Below, in pieces: positions 23,785 to 35,145 of a stretch of DNA of 64,000 nt. Numbering within the stretch: position 1 is the first letter of the stretch; each line of letters opens with the position of its first letter. A model generated the notes under the pieces. It was not told the origin of the DNA, searched no databases, and saw only the letters and a list, made by a program, of their open reading frames with translations. This DNA comes from Melieria omissa (taxonomy: Eukaryota; Arthropoda; Insecta; Diptera; Ulidiidae): positions 36,109,848 through 36,173,847 of the forward strand of contig OZ020268.1 of assembly GCA_963971225.1 (NCBI GenBank), read 5' to 3'. Made by a program: the position numbers and the translations under genes.

Positions 23785-25650
23785 TTCAGTTTAGTTGGTT
23801 CATTGGTTTTTAAGTTGTTGCAAGTAATTGTAAATTTATTAGATTTTTGTTGTCATTTACTGTACTAATTTATACAGCAAAGTAAACCACATTCAGTCAA
23901 AGTAATTTCGAATTTTTTTTTAATTAACTTTGTTGTTGTTAGTTAGCTTAATTGACTAGTTAGTCGCTCATTGGTTTTTAAGTTCTCGTAAGTAATTTTG
24001 TGTAATTGTAATTTATGTGAACCGGTTGTTGTTAATTGTTATATTAGTTAGTGTAGTCACTCATTGGTTTTCAAGTTCTCGTAAGTAATTTAAATTTTGT
24101 CAATTTGTAGCTTTTATTGATTGTATTAATTAGTTAATTTACTCATTACTCATTGAATTGCAAGTTTACGTAATTAATTTTTAAGTAATTAATTTGTTGT
24201 TGTATTAGTTAGTTTGGTCACTTGTTTGTTTTGAAGTTTTCGCAAGTAACTTTAAATTTGCCAGTTAGTTGTTGTAATTTGCTGCATTAATTAGTTTAGT
24301 TACTTATTGACTTGCAAGTTGTGGTAAGTAAATTTAAATTGAACAATTCATTGTTTTTATTTGTTGTATTAATTAGTTTAGTCACAAATTTGTTTGTTTT
24401 TTTTTTAATTATATTTGTTTAGTTTGTTGTTGTCATTTACTGTATTAATTAGTTTAGTCATTCATTGGTTTTCAAGTTTTCGCAAGTAATTTTAAATTAG
24501 TCAGTTTGTTGATGTTTTTTGATGTATTAATTGGTTTAGTCTTTCATTTATTTCAAGTTTTCGCAAGTAATTTTAAATTAGTCAGTTTGTTGTTGTTATT
24601 TGTTGTATTAATTTGACTATTCACTCATTTGTTTTGAAGTTTTCGCAAGTAATTTTAAATTAGTCAGTTTGGTGTTGTTATTTCTGTGGTCAAAAGCAAT
24701 AACCGCTTAAGTCGACTTAAGAAGAAATTGAGTTATGGATGCCACCACGTTCCCTTGACTGTGCTCTACGTTTGTGTAAAATCGGGGAGTTTGTAACTTT
24801 AAAATAAAAGAAGTTATTAATAAAAACCTATTCGCATTCCCATAACGAACACACTACGCGCTAAAACTTTAAAGCGAGATTGCTCGAAACAGTAATTTTC
24901 GACTTAGGCGGTTATTGCTTTTGACCACAGATTTGTTGTATGAGTTAGTTTAGTCAGGCAATGATTTTGATGTTTATTTAAAGTATCATAAATTCGTCAA
25001 TTTGTTGTTGTAATTTGCTTAATTAGTTAGTTTAGTCACTCATTGATTTTAAAGTTTTCGTAAGTAATTTTAAATTTGTTAGTTGTTGTTATTTGCCTAA
25101 TTAATTAGTTTAGTTACTCATTAATATTCAAGTTGTCGTAAGTAATTTTAAATTTGTCAATTTGTTTTATTTTTTTTCTTATATTAATTAGTTTAGTCTC
25201 TCATTTTCAATTTAAGTTTAGTTACTCATTGATTTTCAAAATGTCTGATGTACTTTTATATTGAGTATTTTATTGTTTTATTCTAACTGCATTAATTAGT
25301 TTAGTCACTAATTGATTTCCAATTTTTTTTTTTTTAATTTTAATTTGTTAAGTTAGTTGTTGTTTTTTACTGTTATAATTGGATTAGTCACCCAATTGAT
25401 CATTAATGTTTTCGCAAGTATGTAATTTTAAATTGATCAATTTGTTGTTGTTATTTTCCGTATTAATTACTTTAGTCACTTATGGATTTAAAATTGTTTG
25501 AATTAATTTTTTAATTTTTTAGTTTTTTATTGTCACGTTTCATTAGTGAATGTAGTCAGTCATTAATTTTTAAATCTGTTAGTTTTTTATTATTTCTTTA
25601 TGTTTTTTCTGCATTCACTCATTGACTTAAAGCTTTCGAAAGCAATTTCA
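23785..25650. repeat. Degenerate 80-bp tandem array, about 20 units
   Basis: Each unit carries TTAGTTTAGTCACTCATTG, then TTTTCAAGTTTTCGCAAGTA, then ATTTTAAATTTGTCAGTTTG and TTGTTGTTATTTGCTGTATT. Unit starts include 24289, 24371, 24447, 24530, 24607, 25026, 25103 and 25187 (spacing 76-84). The array is interrupted once by a 247-bp MITE at 24684-24930. Units are diverged (some have lost the middle), so the array is old. No coding sense is seen. Confidence 0.85.
24684..24930. mobile_element. MITE with 31-bp inverted repeats, 247 bp
   Basis: The ends are CTGTGGTCAAAAGCAATAAC followed by CGCTTAAGTCG at the left; the right end is its complement with one mismatch. ATTT flanks both sides (24680-24683 and 24931-24934), and removing element plus one ATTT restores the array sequence GTTGTTATTTGTTGTATG. 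The 4-bp duplication is not TTAA, so piggyBac is excluded, and 8 bp would be expected for hAT or P. Superfamily undetermined. No coding capacity. Confidence 0.85.
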
Positions 25651-27355
25651 AATGTGTGCTTTAAAAGGTTCTTTAAAAACGCGTATTCACTCTACCAACA
25701 CGTCTCAGTGTAACCAAACCACCACCCTCCTTCATAATTGGATATGGAATATAAGAATATGGCAAATGCGAATTTCAGTTGCCACTTTGTGCGAGTGCAT
25801 TGCTTTTTGGCTGGCAGCGGCTGGCTCTTGGTTATATGAAATTTCTAATTCGCTAATGTTTTCATTAAATATGCATGCAGATAAAAATAAATTGCGCACG
25901 AGCTCTGCTCGCTCCAGACCTTTTAATTAAATATTTCAATTTTCATTTCATTCCACTTCAAGCGGAAATTTGTGTTGCTTCTTTTTCAAATGCCGCAGCG
26001 CTTTTTTAATTTTCCTTCTCTTGTGCGGGTTTGGGTTTTTTGCATTAAGATTCTTCTAATTTTTTGCTGCCAGCATCATCTTCATCATCTGCAAGGCGGC
26101 AGAAAGTGAAATGCATCTTGCTTGATGGCTCAGCGCGGCTGCTTTCAATTAAGAAACTTATCCTTAAGCATTCATTAAATGGCAAACCGCAGTGTTGCCT
26201 CGCTGCCACTCGAAATGTCGGTCACTTGTGTGCTGGCGCAGCAACAAACCGCAGCACGTCACAACTAACGACCGGCCAACGCTTGCTGCGAAATTTGTGC
26301 ACTCTCACGCCGAGGTTTTTTAATTCTTTGCCTTTGCCGTTATCACCGTTGACATTCATTACGGCGCCCAGTCTTGGCCATGCGCCGCAATGCAACTTCC
26401 GCTCAAGTTCCACTTGAACAGCACAAATAATAACAATAACAATGAAAAACACCGCGCCGAGCAGATGCGCGAAGCCACAGCGAAATGGCAAAAGTTGCCG
26501 CTGATTTTTGCAACACTCTCTTTTGCTATTATTGCGCTTTCTAACGCTTTCTGGCTGTGTTTTGCACAGCACAGACGCCACGAAGCCGTAATGAAAAATA
26601 ATTAGCGCAATTAATGACCACGTAATTAGCGCTCAAATCTAAACTGCAGCACGAAGGCAAAAAGCGCCCGAACGTTGCTCGCCCCAAACCGCAAACAAGC
26701 CAATCGTCCATGCGCACAACGCTTACAAATGACAAATGACAGCGTACAATTTCCATTTGCTGCTGCTGCTCGCCATTGCATTTGGCGCATTTTGTGCTTC
26801 TGTGGCGCGTCTGCAGCAGTGCGCGCCAGTGCGCTTCCATGTCGCGGCGATCGTGTGCTCGCTCCTAATTTGTGGCGCCAGTGAAAAGTCGCAACAAAAC
26901 GAAAATGATAAGAAAAGTGAAAATAATTATTTGCAGATTGGCGCAAAGCAACAAAACATTAGCGGACGCGCATCAACAGCGTGCAATGCACCAGAACGAA
27001 AATAGTTTCAAAGTTACCTTTTCACGCGTTTTCTGCACTTTGATTACCAGCTGTCGCGGTTGTCTGTAAGATGTGAAAAAATTGCAAAGAAAATTGCTTG
27101 AAAGTGTGGAATTAAAGGAAAATAGATTTTAGGCGCAGGTGTGCGCAATACTCAAGGCAACGAACTATGTTGGGACAGTCAGACTTCAATCATGTCTACT
27201 ATAGTTAAGTCCTGAAAGTGCATGCTAGATAGACAGGTAGGAGTGGCTACCCCAGAGCGGAGTCGCATTAGACCATGAAGACCTATTGGTGAAACCACAA
27301 ACAGTCGAGCGTAGGACCTCTAACTCAATGAACCAGTTTGAGCTGCTCACGAAGC
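25651..27355. other. Unique, CpG-containing non-coding segment
   Basis: 26.0-27.1 kb is richer in GC and in GCGC/CGCC words than its surroundings and shows no repeats. Several overlapping open frames of 90-119 codons run on both strands, without domains or biased codon use. It could be regulatory; I cannot show that. Confidence 0.45.
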
Positions 27356-27359
27356 CAAG

Positions 27360-27640
27360 TGGGTAAATAGTTTTATCGGCTCAATCAATTTCCTTAATTG
27401 TCAAAGAAGAAGTTGCCCAGGCGATTTTTCCCTCTTTTGTATAAAGCAGGACAGATACATAGTAGATGTGGTGCATTCTCTTCCTCATCCATACAGTTAC
27501 GACTGAAATCCATTCAAAACACGCTTTAATGAGCTAAGCTATTTTCACCTCAGGTAACAACGCTAAGTCCTGAGTTCCTTCGACATACACTTTAGGTGGG
27601 TAAATAAAAGACCAGTTACGTCTTTCGCCACAAGTCCTTG
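27360..27640 (-). pseudogene. LINE C-terminal Cys/His end
   Basis: The minus strand reads DFSRNCMDEEENAPHLLCIC then PALYKRGKNRLGNFFF at about 27500-27400. It fits the pattern C-x2-C-x(n)-E-x-HLLC-CPAL that ends RNase H-type LINE polyproteins. The first Cys is Ser or Asn here. Sequence on either side is eroded and no reverse transcriptase is seen. Confidence 0.6.
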
Positions 27641-27745
27641 AAACAAAATGAAGTTCACTACATTGCAAGAAGACGACAGATGTTGTCTTTGACATCATAG
27701 TGGCCATCTTTCATCTTAAAAAAGATAATCTAACTATCAAAATAT

Positions 27746-28077
27746 TGTTACGAAAATGACTTCTCTAAGTTCGTTTTGGATTGTGATTGAAAATAAAACC
27801 ACTTTAATTATTCAGCGCAAAACGCAGTTAGAAACCAACCATCACTTTACTTACAAATCTACACTTGTTACTACTTTACACTACTACTATTGCATGTTTC
27901 CCCTTTCCTTGCTCGAATCAGAATCGTCCTCTGCGCTGCACATTCCATTACCATTCGCGAACCATCCATGCCATATCGGAATTATAACATGCTGGCCGTA
28001 CTTCAAAGTGCATGCCTAAAAGTATGCCCGTAAAAGCATTCATGCATAGCACAGCAACAGAGTGCCTCATCGTTACA
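27746..28077 (-). mobile_element. Solo LTR, gypsy-like, copy 2 (deleted)
   Basis: It has the same ends as the LTR at 9.2 kb and is flanked by ATAT at 27742-27745 and 28078-28081. At 332 bp it is about 80 bp shorter, mainly through one deletion joining CTCTGCGCTGCACA to TTCCATTACCATTCGCG. That deletion removes the TATA box and promoter-proximal region, so this copy should be transcriptionally dead. Confidence 0.85.
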
Positions 28078-28081
28078 ATAT

Positions 28082-28920
28082 CAACACCACCTCTTCACTA
28101 TTTTGTTGCCACATCACACCATGGAACTTTGTGGACACCTGAGACCTCTTAGTGCCAAGAGTCAAAAAAAAAATTTATTTGGACTTTAGAACATCGTGTA
28201 GTCTTGTTTTTAACATAACACAGTAAAAAGGAGTCGAGGAGATAACATAAAAAGAGACAAAGAGTACAGCATAAAACGGAAAGCAGAAAAGCAAAAAGAA
28301 GGAAGAAATAAGAAATAAGAAGGTTAAAGTGCCGTTTTTTATGTGAAAAAGGTCACTTAAGCGCAACTAAAAACGTATGTAAGAAGATTGAAAGTGGGAT
28401 ATGGGGCAAGAAGGTCGAATACGAAGTAATAATGAAAGCAAAATTTTTACCGAAAAGTTTTCGCAGTAAAATAAAAAAGTTGGTTAAAAGTTTCCACCAA
28501 GTGACAAGGACAAAGGTTTACGGGAGCAAATAGTTGCTGAGCATAGGTTAAACAGCGAAAGATGTATGCAGTCACTCGGAGCCCTAAAAACGGCCTATTG
28601 TGAATTCTTTCTTATAGGTTGATTTATTTAAACCTTTTCGACTGTTTCCTGAAGCTTAACAGGTTTGATTGTTTAAATTCTGATGCATCGATGAAACAGA
28701 AACCGTGACCAAACAAAACGGTTGAATGGTTCCTGTAGAAGGCTGACCTTATGATGTCTCCTGACTTTCTGGTCACTGCGAGTCGTATTTATATTGTTTT
28801 GCTATGATCTAACTCAAAGATAGACTTCCGAGTCCAACAAACAGAGTACTAAGAACATAATAAAGTTTTAAGTGCAAATGTCCCATTATACTGAAACTCG
28901 ATATTGGGTCCATTATGCAA
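28082..28920. other. AT-rich non-coding segment
   Basis: Nothing firmly recognised. A short stretch near 28680-28800 faintly resembles the first catalytic block of a mariner fossil, but the match is too weak to call. Confidence 0.45.
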
Positions 28921-28924
28921 TAAA

Positions 28925-29480
28925 GAAAAAAATTACTATAGGAATTTTCATCAAAAAAAAAAGCAACTGAAAATATCTTTTTGAAGATCTTATATCCTTC
29001 TGTATGAGCCGGTAAAAATTAAAATTTTTAGATTTTTTTGTAACTGATGAGTTCAACTCAAAATATCAATGACAATTGAAGATTTTAACTTCTTTTTGAA
29101 GACCCTATACGTCCATCCGTAGGAGCCAATAATAATTATAATAGGTAGGGATTTTTTTATAACTGATGGAATCAACTAAGAATATTGACATGAACTGGAG
29201 ATTTCAACATCGTTTTGAAGAGCTTATATCCTTTTTTAGGAGCCAATAAAAATTAAAATAGTAATAATTTTTGATAACTGATGAGAACAACTAAAAATAT
29301 TTACATGAACTGGAGATTTCAACATCGTTTTGAAGAGCTTATATCCTTCTTTAGGAGCCAATAAAAATTAAAATAGTTATGATTTTTTATAACTGATGAG
29401 ATCAACTAAAAATATGAATGGCAATTTAAGATCTTAGCATCTTTTTGAATAGCTCATATTTTTTAATACGTGAAGAATAA
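28925..29480. repeat. Tandem array, 115-119 bp x 5
   Basis: The anchor GAAGAGCTTATATCCTTCT recurs at 28983, 29098, 29217, 29332 and 29447, each followed by AGGAGCCAATAAAAATTAAA and ATAACTGATGAGATCAACTA. Units 3 and 4 are nearly identical and the outer units are more diverged. Confidence 0.9.
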
Positions 29481-29894
29481 AAATAAACCAATAATATTAC
29501 CGCAAACAAGTTATTGAAATTCTAGTGGCTATTACTTTGTTTACAAACAGTAAAATACTCGTATTTTTCTATTTTTTCACATTTATTTATGTGACTCATT
29601 TTACACACTGCCAGTTCTACTTCCTCACAAGTTTTCACATTCACATTCATTATAGCAGTTTTGTGTTGGCAAATTTATATTCAATACAATCCGCCCTTAA
29701 ACGCACCGAACAATGTTCGGTTGTGTTGCAGCGAAAGCAATTATTTTGCTGTTAAACAGAAAAACAATTTGTCAAAATTTAACACGATTTAAATTAATTC
29801 TCCACGAAATTAATTCCACCCACAAAACTGCGACAAGCCATAAACAAGCGTCCAGCAACATTCGCACAAATGCGCATTCATTTACACCCACATT

Positions 29895-29918
29895 CACACA
29901 CACACACACACACACACA
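29895..29918. repeat. CA microsatellite
   Basis: Near-perfect (CA)11-12 run. Confidence 0.95.
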
Positions 29919-30709
29919 TAGACACACTACGAGGACATGCAGCTTGTTCAGAGCCTGACGACGCTCGAGTCTTAGAGCAACTTAAAAATTCATTGTCTCG
30001 GCTGCGTGCTTGAAACTGTCACCAAAGTAGTTTCCACATGTGCCACACACCCTTGGCACACCCCAACTATTTAGTTAAATCCGAACACTTAAACACACGC
30101 CAAACGACTCATAGGTGTGTGTGTGTGTGTGTATGGGCGAGTGTGTGTCTGTGCCAGGCGGCTGCTGCGGAAGGCATAAGAGAAAAACTGTCATCATGTG
30201 ACGGGAATCAATCTAAAGTCATTTTATAACCCAAAAAGTCATAAATCTAACTTTAATGCTGAAAACGTGACTGCAGCATGAATACACATGGTGGCACGAA
30301 CCATCACTCACAGAGGCACACATACGCGCGCACTCGCAACACATCGGCACACACATCGAATGCGACTAAGCAGCGAAAGCGAGTTGAATGTATAACTACC
30401 AGGACCAACACTTTAATGGCAGGACAAGCATTTCGTCGCACTGAAACACAGCCAAATATAAAAATGGCAAAACAAAAAGCCAAAGCAAAAGAAAATGAAA
30501 ACAAGCAAATGAATGTATTTCCGTTTGGGATTTGAAGAACAGCACAACGACGACGCAGCACGGCGCACAAACGGTCCCGGGCATGCAGGACATTTCTTGC
30601 TGCGACAATTTCCCACATCAAGTTCCCGCACCCCTACAGACCAACGAACCTACGAGCGAACGAACGAGCTGGCAAACGAATTTCAACGCCACTGCCCAGA
30701 GACGCTGGC

Positions 30710-30736
30710 ATTTGGAGAGAGAGAGCGAGAGAGGAA
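30710..30736. promoter_or_regulatory. GAGA-repeat cluster (possible GAF/Psq site)
   Basis: GGAGAGAGAGAGCGAGAGAGG contains overlapping GAGAG pentamers, the core bound by GAGA factor and Pipsqueak in Drosophila. It lies in a unique, CpG-containing segment. It may equally be a simple repeat; no other promoter element was found nearby. Confidence 0.3.
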
Positions 30737-31548
30737 GATGTGCTGGTGCTATTATTAAATTGGAATCATGCAACACTAAACTATTCACAAAGTTTTTGTT
30801 GGGCCCATACTGCGACACTAACTGCGCCGGTCGGTGAATTGAAGTTTCGAGCGCGCACATGCGACACCGGCACCGACGCGAGCTTCGCCGCATCGAGCGT
30901 AGCGTGTTGCAGGCAAAACGCTTGACAGTTTCCAAATCTCTTTCGGCTGTTTGATGAAAGTTTCACCTTTGAAGTTAGACAGCGCGCACGGATACCCACC
31001 ATTAGGTGTCGGTTAGGCTGTGGCGCTTCCATGTGGTTGCAGTTGCGGCGCCATTAATTGGAGGTGAAAGGGTGAAACTGCCATGTCAACGAAGCGGTGG
31101 TAAATATTATCAACTAAGGCCTGAAAACAAAACTTAACAAGACACAAAACTGGGCCAAAACTTACTTGCGCCGCTTAAGTGTTCGATAGCTTAGCAACTT
31201 CCGGCGAAAATTATGCTTACCTGCAAATAAACATAAAAGAAATGCCTTGTTAGTTGAAAGTTAATGTGTTTTAACAGGTGAATGAAAACTTGTACATGTT
31301 GTACAGGTTGTTGCATTATACAATAAAATAAAAAGGGAAAAATCTTCATTATTTGCAAAGGCGACTTTTGGATGTGTTTTGAAAAGTCTTTCTCAAAGCT
31401 TATATATGGAAATTTATGAGTAAATTATAAATACATAAAAACCTACGTTTTGTCAATTCAACTTTAAAATATAATGAGAAATAACATCGGCATAACACGG
31501 CTTTGCACGCATGTTTGAAGTCAATGGATCCAATAAATCAAGAATCTC

Positions 31549-32525
31549 TTAACCCTTTGTTGGCCCCGTTAAATTTTTATAAAAAAAAAATACTGGTATA
31601 TTTATATATCTGACTTTACCATTGACCATTGAGTGAACTGACCTCTTAAATCATGTTTCCACATACAAACTCGTAACCCATCGTTGGTGCCGTCAGATTT
31701 CAGTTTTTGAAAAAATTAAAAAAACACGTGTCTAATTTTGATTTCAAGTGTGTTCACCAATTTTGAAAAGACCCATTAAATCATGTGTTTTCACAATTTC
31801 CCTAACTATACTCTTAATCCGACGTTGACCCCATGAGATTTTGATTTTTGAAAAAATTTGATAAAAATAGGTGTCAAATTATTCCACATTTGAAGAACTT
31901 TCAATAATTTTTAATTCAATACGCCCATTATTCATGTTCACGGTTTCTCCATACAAAATTTGAACCCATTGTTGACCCCGTTAGATTTTGTTAACAAAAA
32001 ATGTTTTTTCAAATTCTTTCTCACCAAAGGTAGTCTTACCAAGTTTGAAGTCAAAAGGCCAATAAAACCTTGTTTCTTCATACAAACAGTTTATTCATAC
32101 AAACTCTTAACCCGTCGTTGACCCCGTCAGATTTTGATTTAAAAAAAAATTATAGACAGGTGTGGAACTATTTCACATGTTAAGTGCTTTCACTAAGTTT
32201 GAAGTCAAGTCATTTCACATGTTAAGTGCTTTCACTAAGTTTGAAGTCAGGCCCATAAAATCTAATTTTTTCATACAAACTTTTAACCCATTGTTCACCC
32301 TCTTCGATTTTTACTTTCGAAAAAACAAAAAATTCGTGTCGAATTATTTATTATGTGAATTGTTTTCACCAAAGTTGAAGTCAAAAGATTTGTTTTTCCA
32401 CACTAACATTTAACCCATTGTTAACCCCTTAGCAAATTTTGATTTTCGAAAATTGAAAAATGGTTCGTGCCAAATTATTTTTGATTTGAAGTATTTTCAT
32501 CAAGTTTGAACACAAAAGGTTCGAG
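31549..32525. repeat. Degenerate tandem array, about 125-176 bp x 7
   Basis: Units begin near 31549, 31674, 31813, 31961, 32107, 32283 and 32410 with TTAACCCGTCGTTGACCCCG or variants. Then come TCAGATTTTGATTTTTGAAA, TTTCACATTTGAAGTGTTTT, CACCAAGTTTGAAGTCAAAA and an ATACAAACT end. The 176-bp unit is long because TTTCACATGTTAAGTGCTTT and following bases are duplicated at 42-bp offset (32171 and 32213). Overall an old, diverged minisatellite. Confidence 0.85.
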
Positions 32526-33217
32526 GCCTGGACCTCGGATTTAAAAAACTGCCGTCTTAACGAAGGTTAATTTTTTCAAATGTACCAACAGTTCAAATTT
32601 TTTGTCTGTAGCTTCAGTGGTTTGGGCTGGGCGATGATGAATGCGTCACTCAGTCAGTCAGGACAAAGACATACTTAATTCTTAGAGACTATAGAGACAA
32701 TTTGTTTTGATTGTAAATTTAATCAAAAATAACAAAGGCAGATATACATACATGAAAAAATTTAAGAAAATAAAATAAAAAAATATTAGGTACCAATTTC
32801 AGAAAGTTAAGCATGAAGTATGGGAAACCATTTCATTGGCATTGTTCAAGGTTCGCCTAGTACTTTAAAGACCAGCGGAATCGCTCATGACGCGCCCATC
32901 TCAGATTTTTGTGACTCTCAGGTTTTGTGACTCTCAGTACTGGTTTTTAATTCTTATAAGAACTTGGCGAAGCCGTTTCTCTTGCTCGATGCAGATATGA
33001 ATACAGAAATTGAATCTCTAAGGACATTGGAAAAGTTATCAGTAGACGAATATTTTCACTAAAATTATGAAATTCTACCAGATATAAAAATCTACCAGAA
33101 GAGTTCATTATATTCAAAAACAGTTACTGATTGAAATCTCGGGTTTTTTGTGAAATCAATCAGGTCCTTGCCGCACATCTTCTTTAATTAACGCTTATGA
33201 AATTTGCTGAAAAAGCT
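32526..33217. other. AT-rich non-coding segment
   Basis: No gene or repeat recognised. Confidence 0.5.
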
Positions 33218-33665
33218 TGGTTATATAGGGTTTTTCATTTCGAACCGAAAACTTTGGCAGCCCTGCGTTCGACAACCGCAGCTATCATCTGTCGTTGCAT
33301 TGTGTTAATATTGTTGTTTAGTGTTTGCCATTTATGAAAATGGACCGATTTAGCATCGCTGAACGTGTAGTGAAAATTCACTACAAAAATGGTGAAAATT
33401 TGAGCACCACTTTTCGCGCACTAAGGAAGCATTTCGGACGTCACGGAAGGCCTGTTTTGTCAGCAATTTCGGATTTATTGGCGAAATTCGAACGAACTGG
33501 TTCTGCACAAGATGTACAGAGGCCAATACGCAATCGAGCAGGGCGATCGGCCGAAAATATTGCTATTGACCGTTACCGCAAATTCTGAACGTTATGGCCA
33601 TATGATAACCGAGTATTTCTGGCCAGCGATCGAAGATATGGATGTGGAGATATTTTAGATATTTT
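33218..33665 (+). pseudogene. Mariner-like (DUF4817 HTH) transposase, internally deleted
   Basis: The first ATG is at 33334. It opens a helix-turn-helix domain (MKMDRFSIAERVVKIHYKNG, LSTTFRALRKHFGRHGRP, AKFERTGSAQDVQRPIRNRA and GRSAENIA) of the DUF4817 type found in Tc1/mariner-group transposases of insects. A deletion then removes the centre. In another frame TVTANSERYGHMITEYFWPA followed by IEDMDVE continues to a stop at about 33659; this is the stretch just before the second catalytic Asp in full-length relatives. The 5' end probably begins near TATATAGGGTTTTTCATTTC (33222). I find no matching 3' inverted repeat, so the copy is truncated. Confidence 0.7.
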
Positions 33666-35141
33666 CCTCTAAGTTTTGCCAATTTTCAGGTTTCTAATTT
33701 TGAAAATAATTTTAAATTAAAAGTAAAGCAAAAGTCAAATTAAATTAAAAGTAAAGTTGAAGCCTCAGCTTAGCAAATTTTGAGAAAACATTGAAAGCGA
33801 AAATGGATACATCAGTTCTTAATCTAAATTGAAAGTTTTAGCAACTTATTGCTAACCATGAATTTTTAAAATTTTGTTTATCAATAGACTAAAAAACCGA
33901 AAACATGTGTTTACATTTTTGTGTGAAAAAAGTTTTGAACTTGGACTTTTGCACACACAGTAATTTTTCGCAAAAGATTTTTTGGGGTTTCTTTCTTTTA
34001 AATGACAACAAAAGCATTAAATTCAGTATTTAATTACACATTTTCAATTTTCTCAACGAAACGAATAACCGTGCAGTGTGTGTTTTCAAACACATTGAGA
34101 CATAAGCACAAATATAAAAAGCACAAGCAGCAGCTGACGCTGAGTGACATCACATGAAGTTAACGCAGTCAATGTGATTGAATTGCAGTCCAATAAACAA
34201 TTAAAATAATGTTAATGACCCTTTACAACTAATGAATATTTTATTGTGCGTCTGAAAGCAGACACAAACACAAATAGACACTCAATAACAAAATAGACAC
34301 CCAAAAACACGACATACACATATGTACAGTGTACACGCACTCAATGGAGCCGAGCGGGGACCCAACTATAAACTGACGCATCACATCAATGTTTTTAGGC
34401 ATTTGTGCATGTGTGTGTGTGTGTTTGTATACAGTCTAAAACAATTGAGTGGGTAGACGCTGCTTAGATATTTGGTTGACAAAACGAAATGGCAAATTTT
34501 GATAAATTTTCACCGACTCGTCTCTTTATAAGTTGGCAAAAGCCTTAATTTCAACAACGAAAAGGCCTGAAAACATTATAAGCTCGCATTCATACACACA
34601 CACACACACACAAAAGCATCCATAAATATTAATAAGGCGGGCGTAGTTTCGAAAAGTGTTTTCAAACGAATGCCAGTGACTGTTACGAGCTACGAGCTGC
34701 TTTTCAGCCAACAGCAAAATGCTAATTGTCAAAGCAGCGCAATTATGTGTGTGTATGTGTACGTGAGTGGCTGTGTGCGCGTTGGTGCGACAGCAGGTGT
34801 GGTAGGGCGGGACTAGCAGCAGACTCGTAAACAACTTTGCTGCTATTTATACGCTCGGCGTGTTAGCTGTGCAGGCAGCTGCGTGCCTTTTATTTGACAT
34901 GTGAATTAGTGTTTATGTGTGTTGGTGTGTAGGATTTGCCATTTTACGGTTGACGTGCATTCAATGCAAATGTGAAGGACTTTCCGTTCCAGCTTGTTTA
35001 TGAATTAATCGAGCTGCAATTGGTGCTCCATTAACGGTTTAAAGAGCGTTGCCAGCAAAGCGCACAGCTAGAATGTCATTTCTGTCATGAAGAGTTTAAT
35101 ATAAAAGTTTGCAAAAACAAAAAAAATAAATTAGCAAAGAT
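33666..35141. other. Unique non-coding segment
   Basis: GT/CA runs lie at about 34406-34426 and 34596-34613. No gene is recognised. Confidence 0.5.
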
Positions 35142-35145
35142 ATAT

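Larger units (their letters stand above)
29481..31545. other. Unique non-coding segment with microsatellites
   Basis: A CA run lies at 29895-29918 and a GT run at 30115-30132. Complex, CpG-containing sequence follows to about 31.2 kb. Overlapping open frames up to 105 codons at 30.3-30.9 kb have no domain. A GAGA-rich motif lies at 30.71 kb. Confidence 0.5.

Noticed and set aside
28680..28800. Faint mariner first catalytic block (IDET followed by TKQ-like)
   Set aside because: Requires several indels to align and no other conserved block was found nearby.
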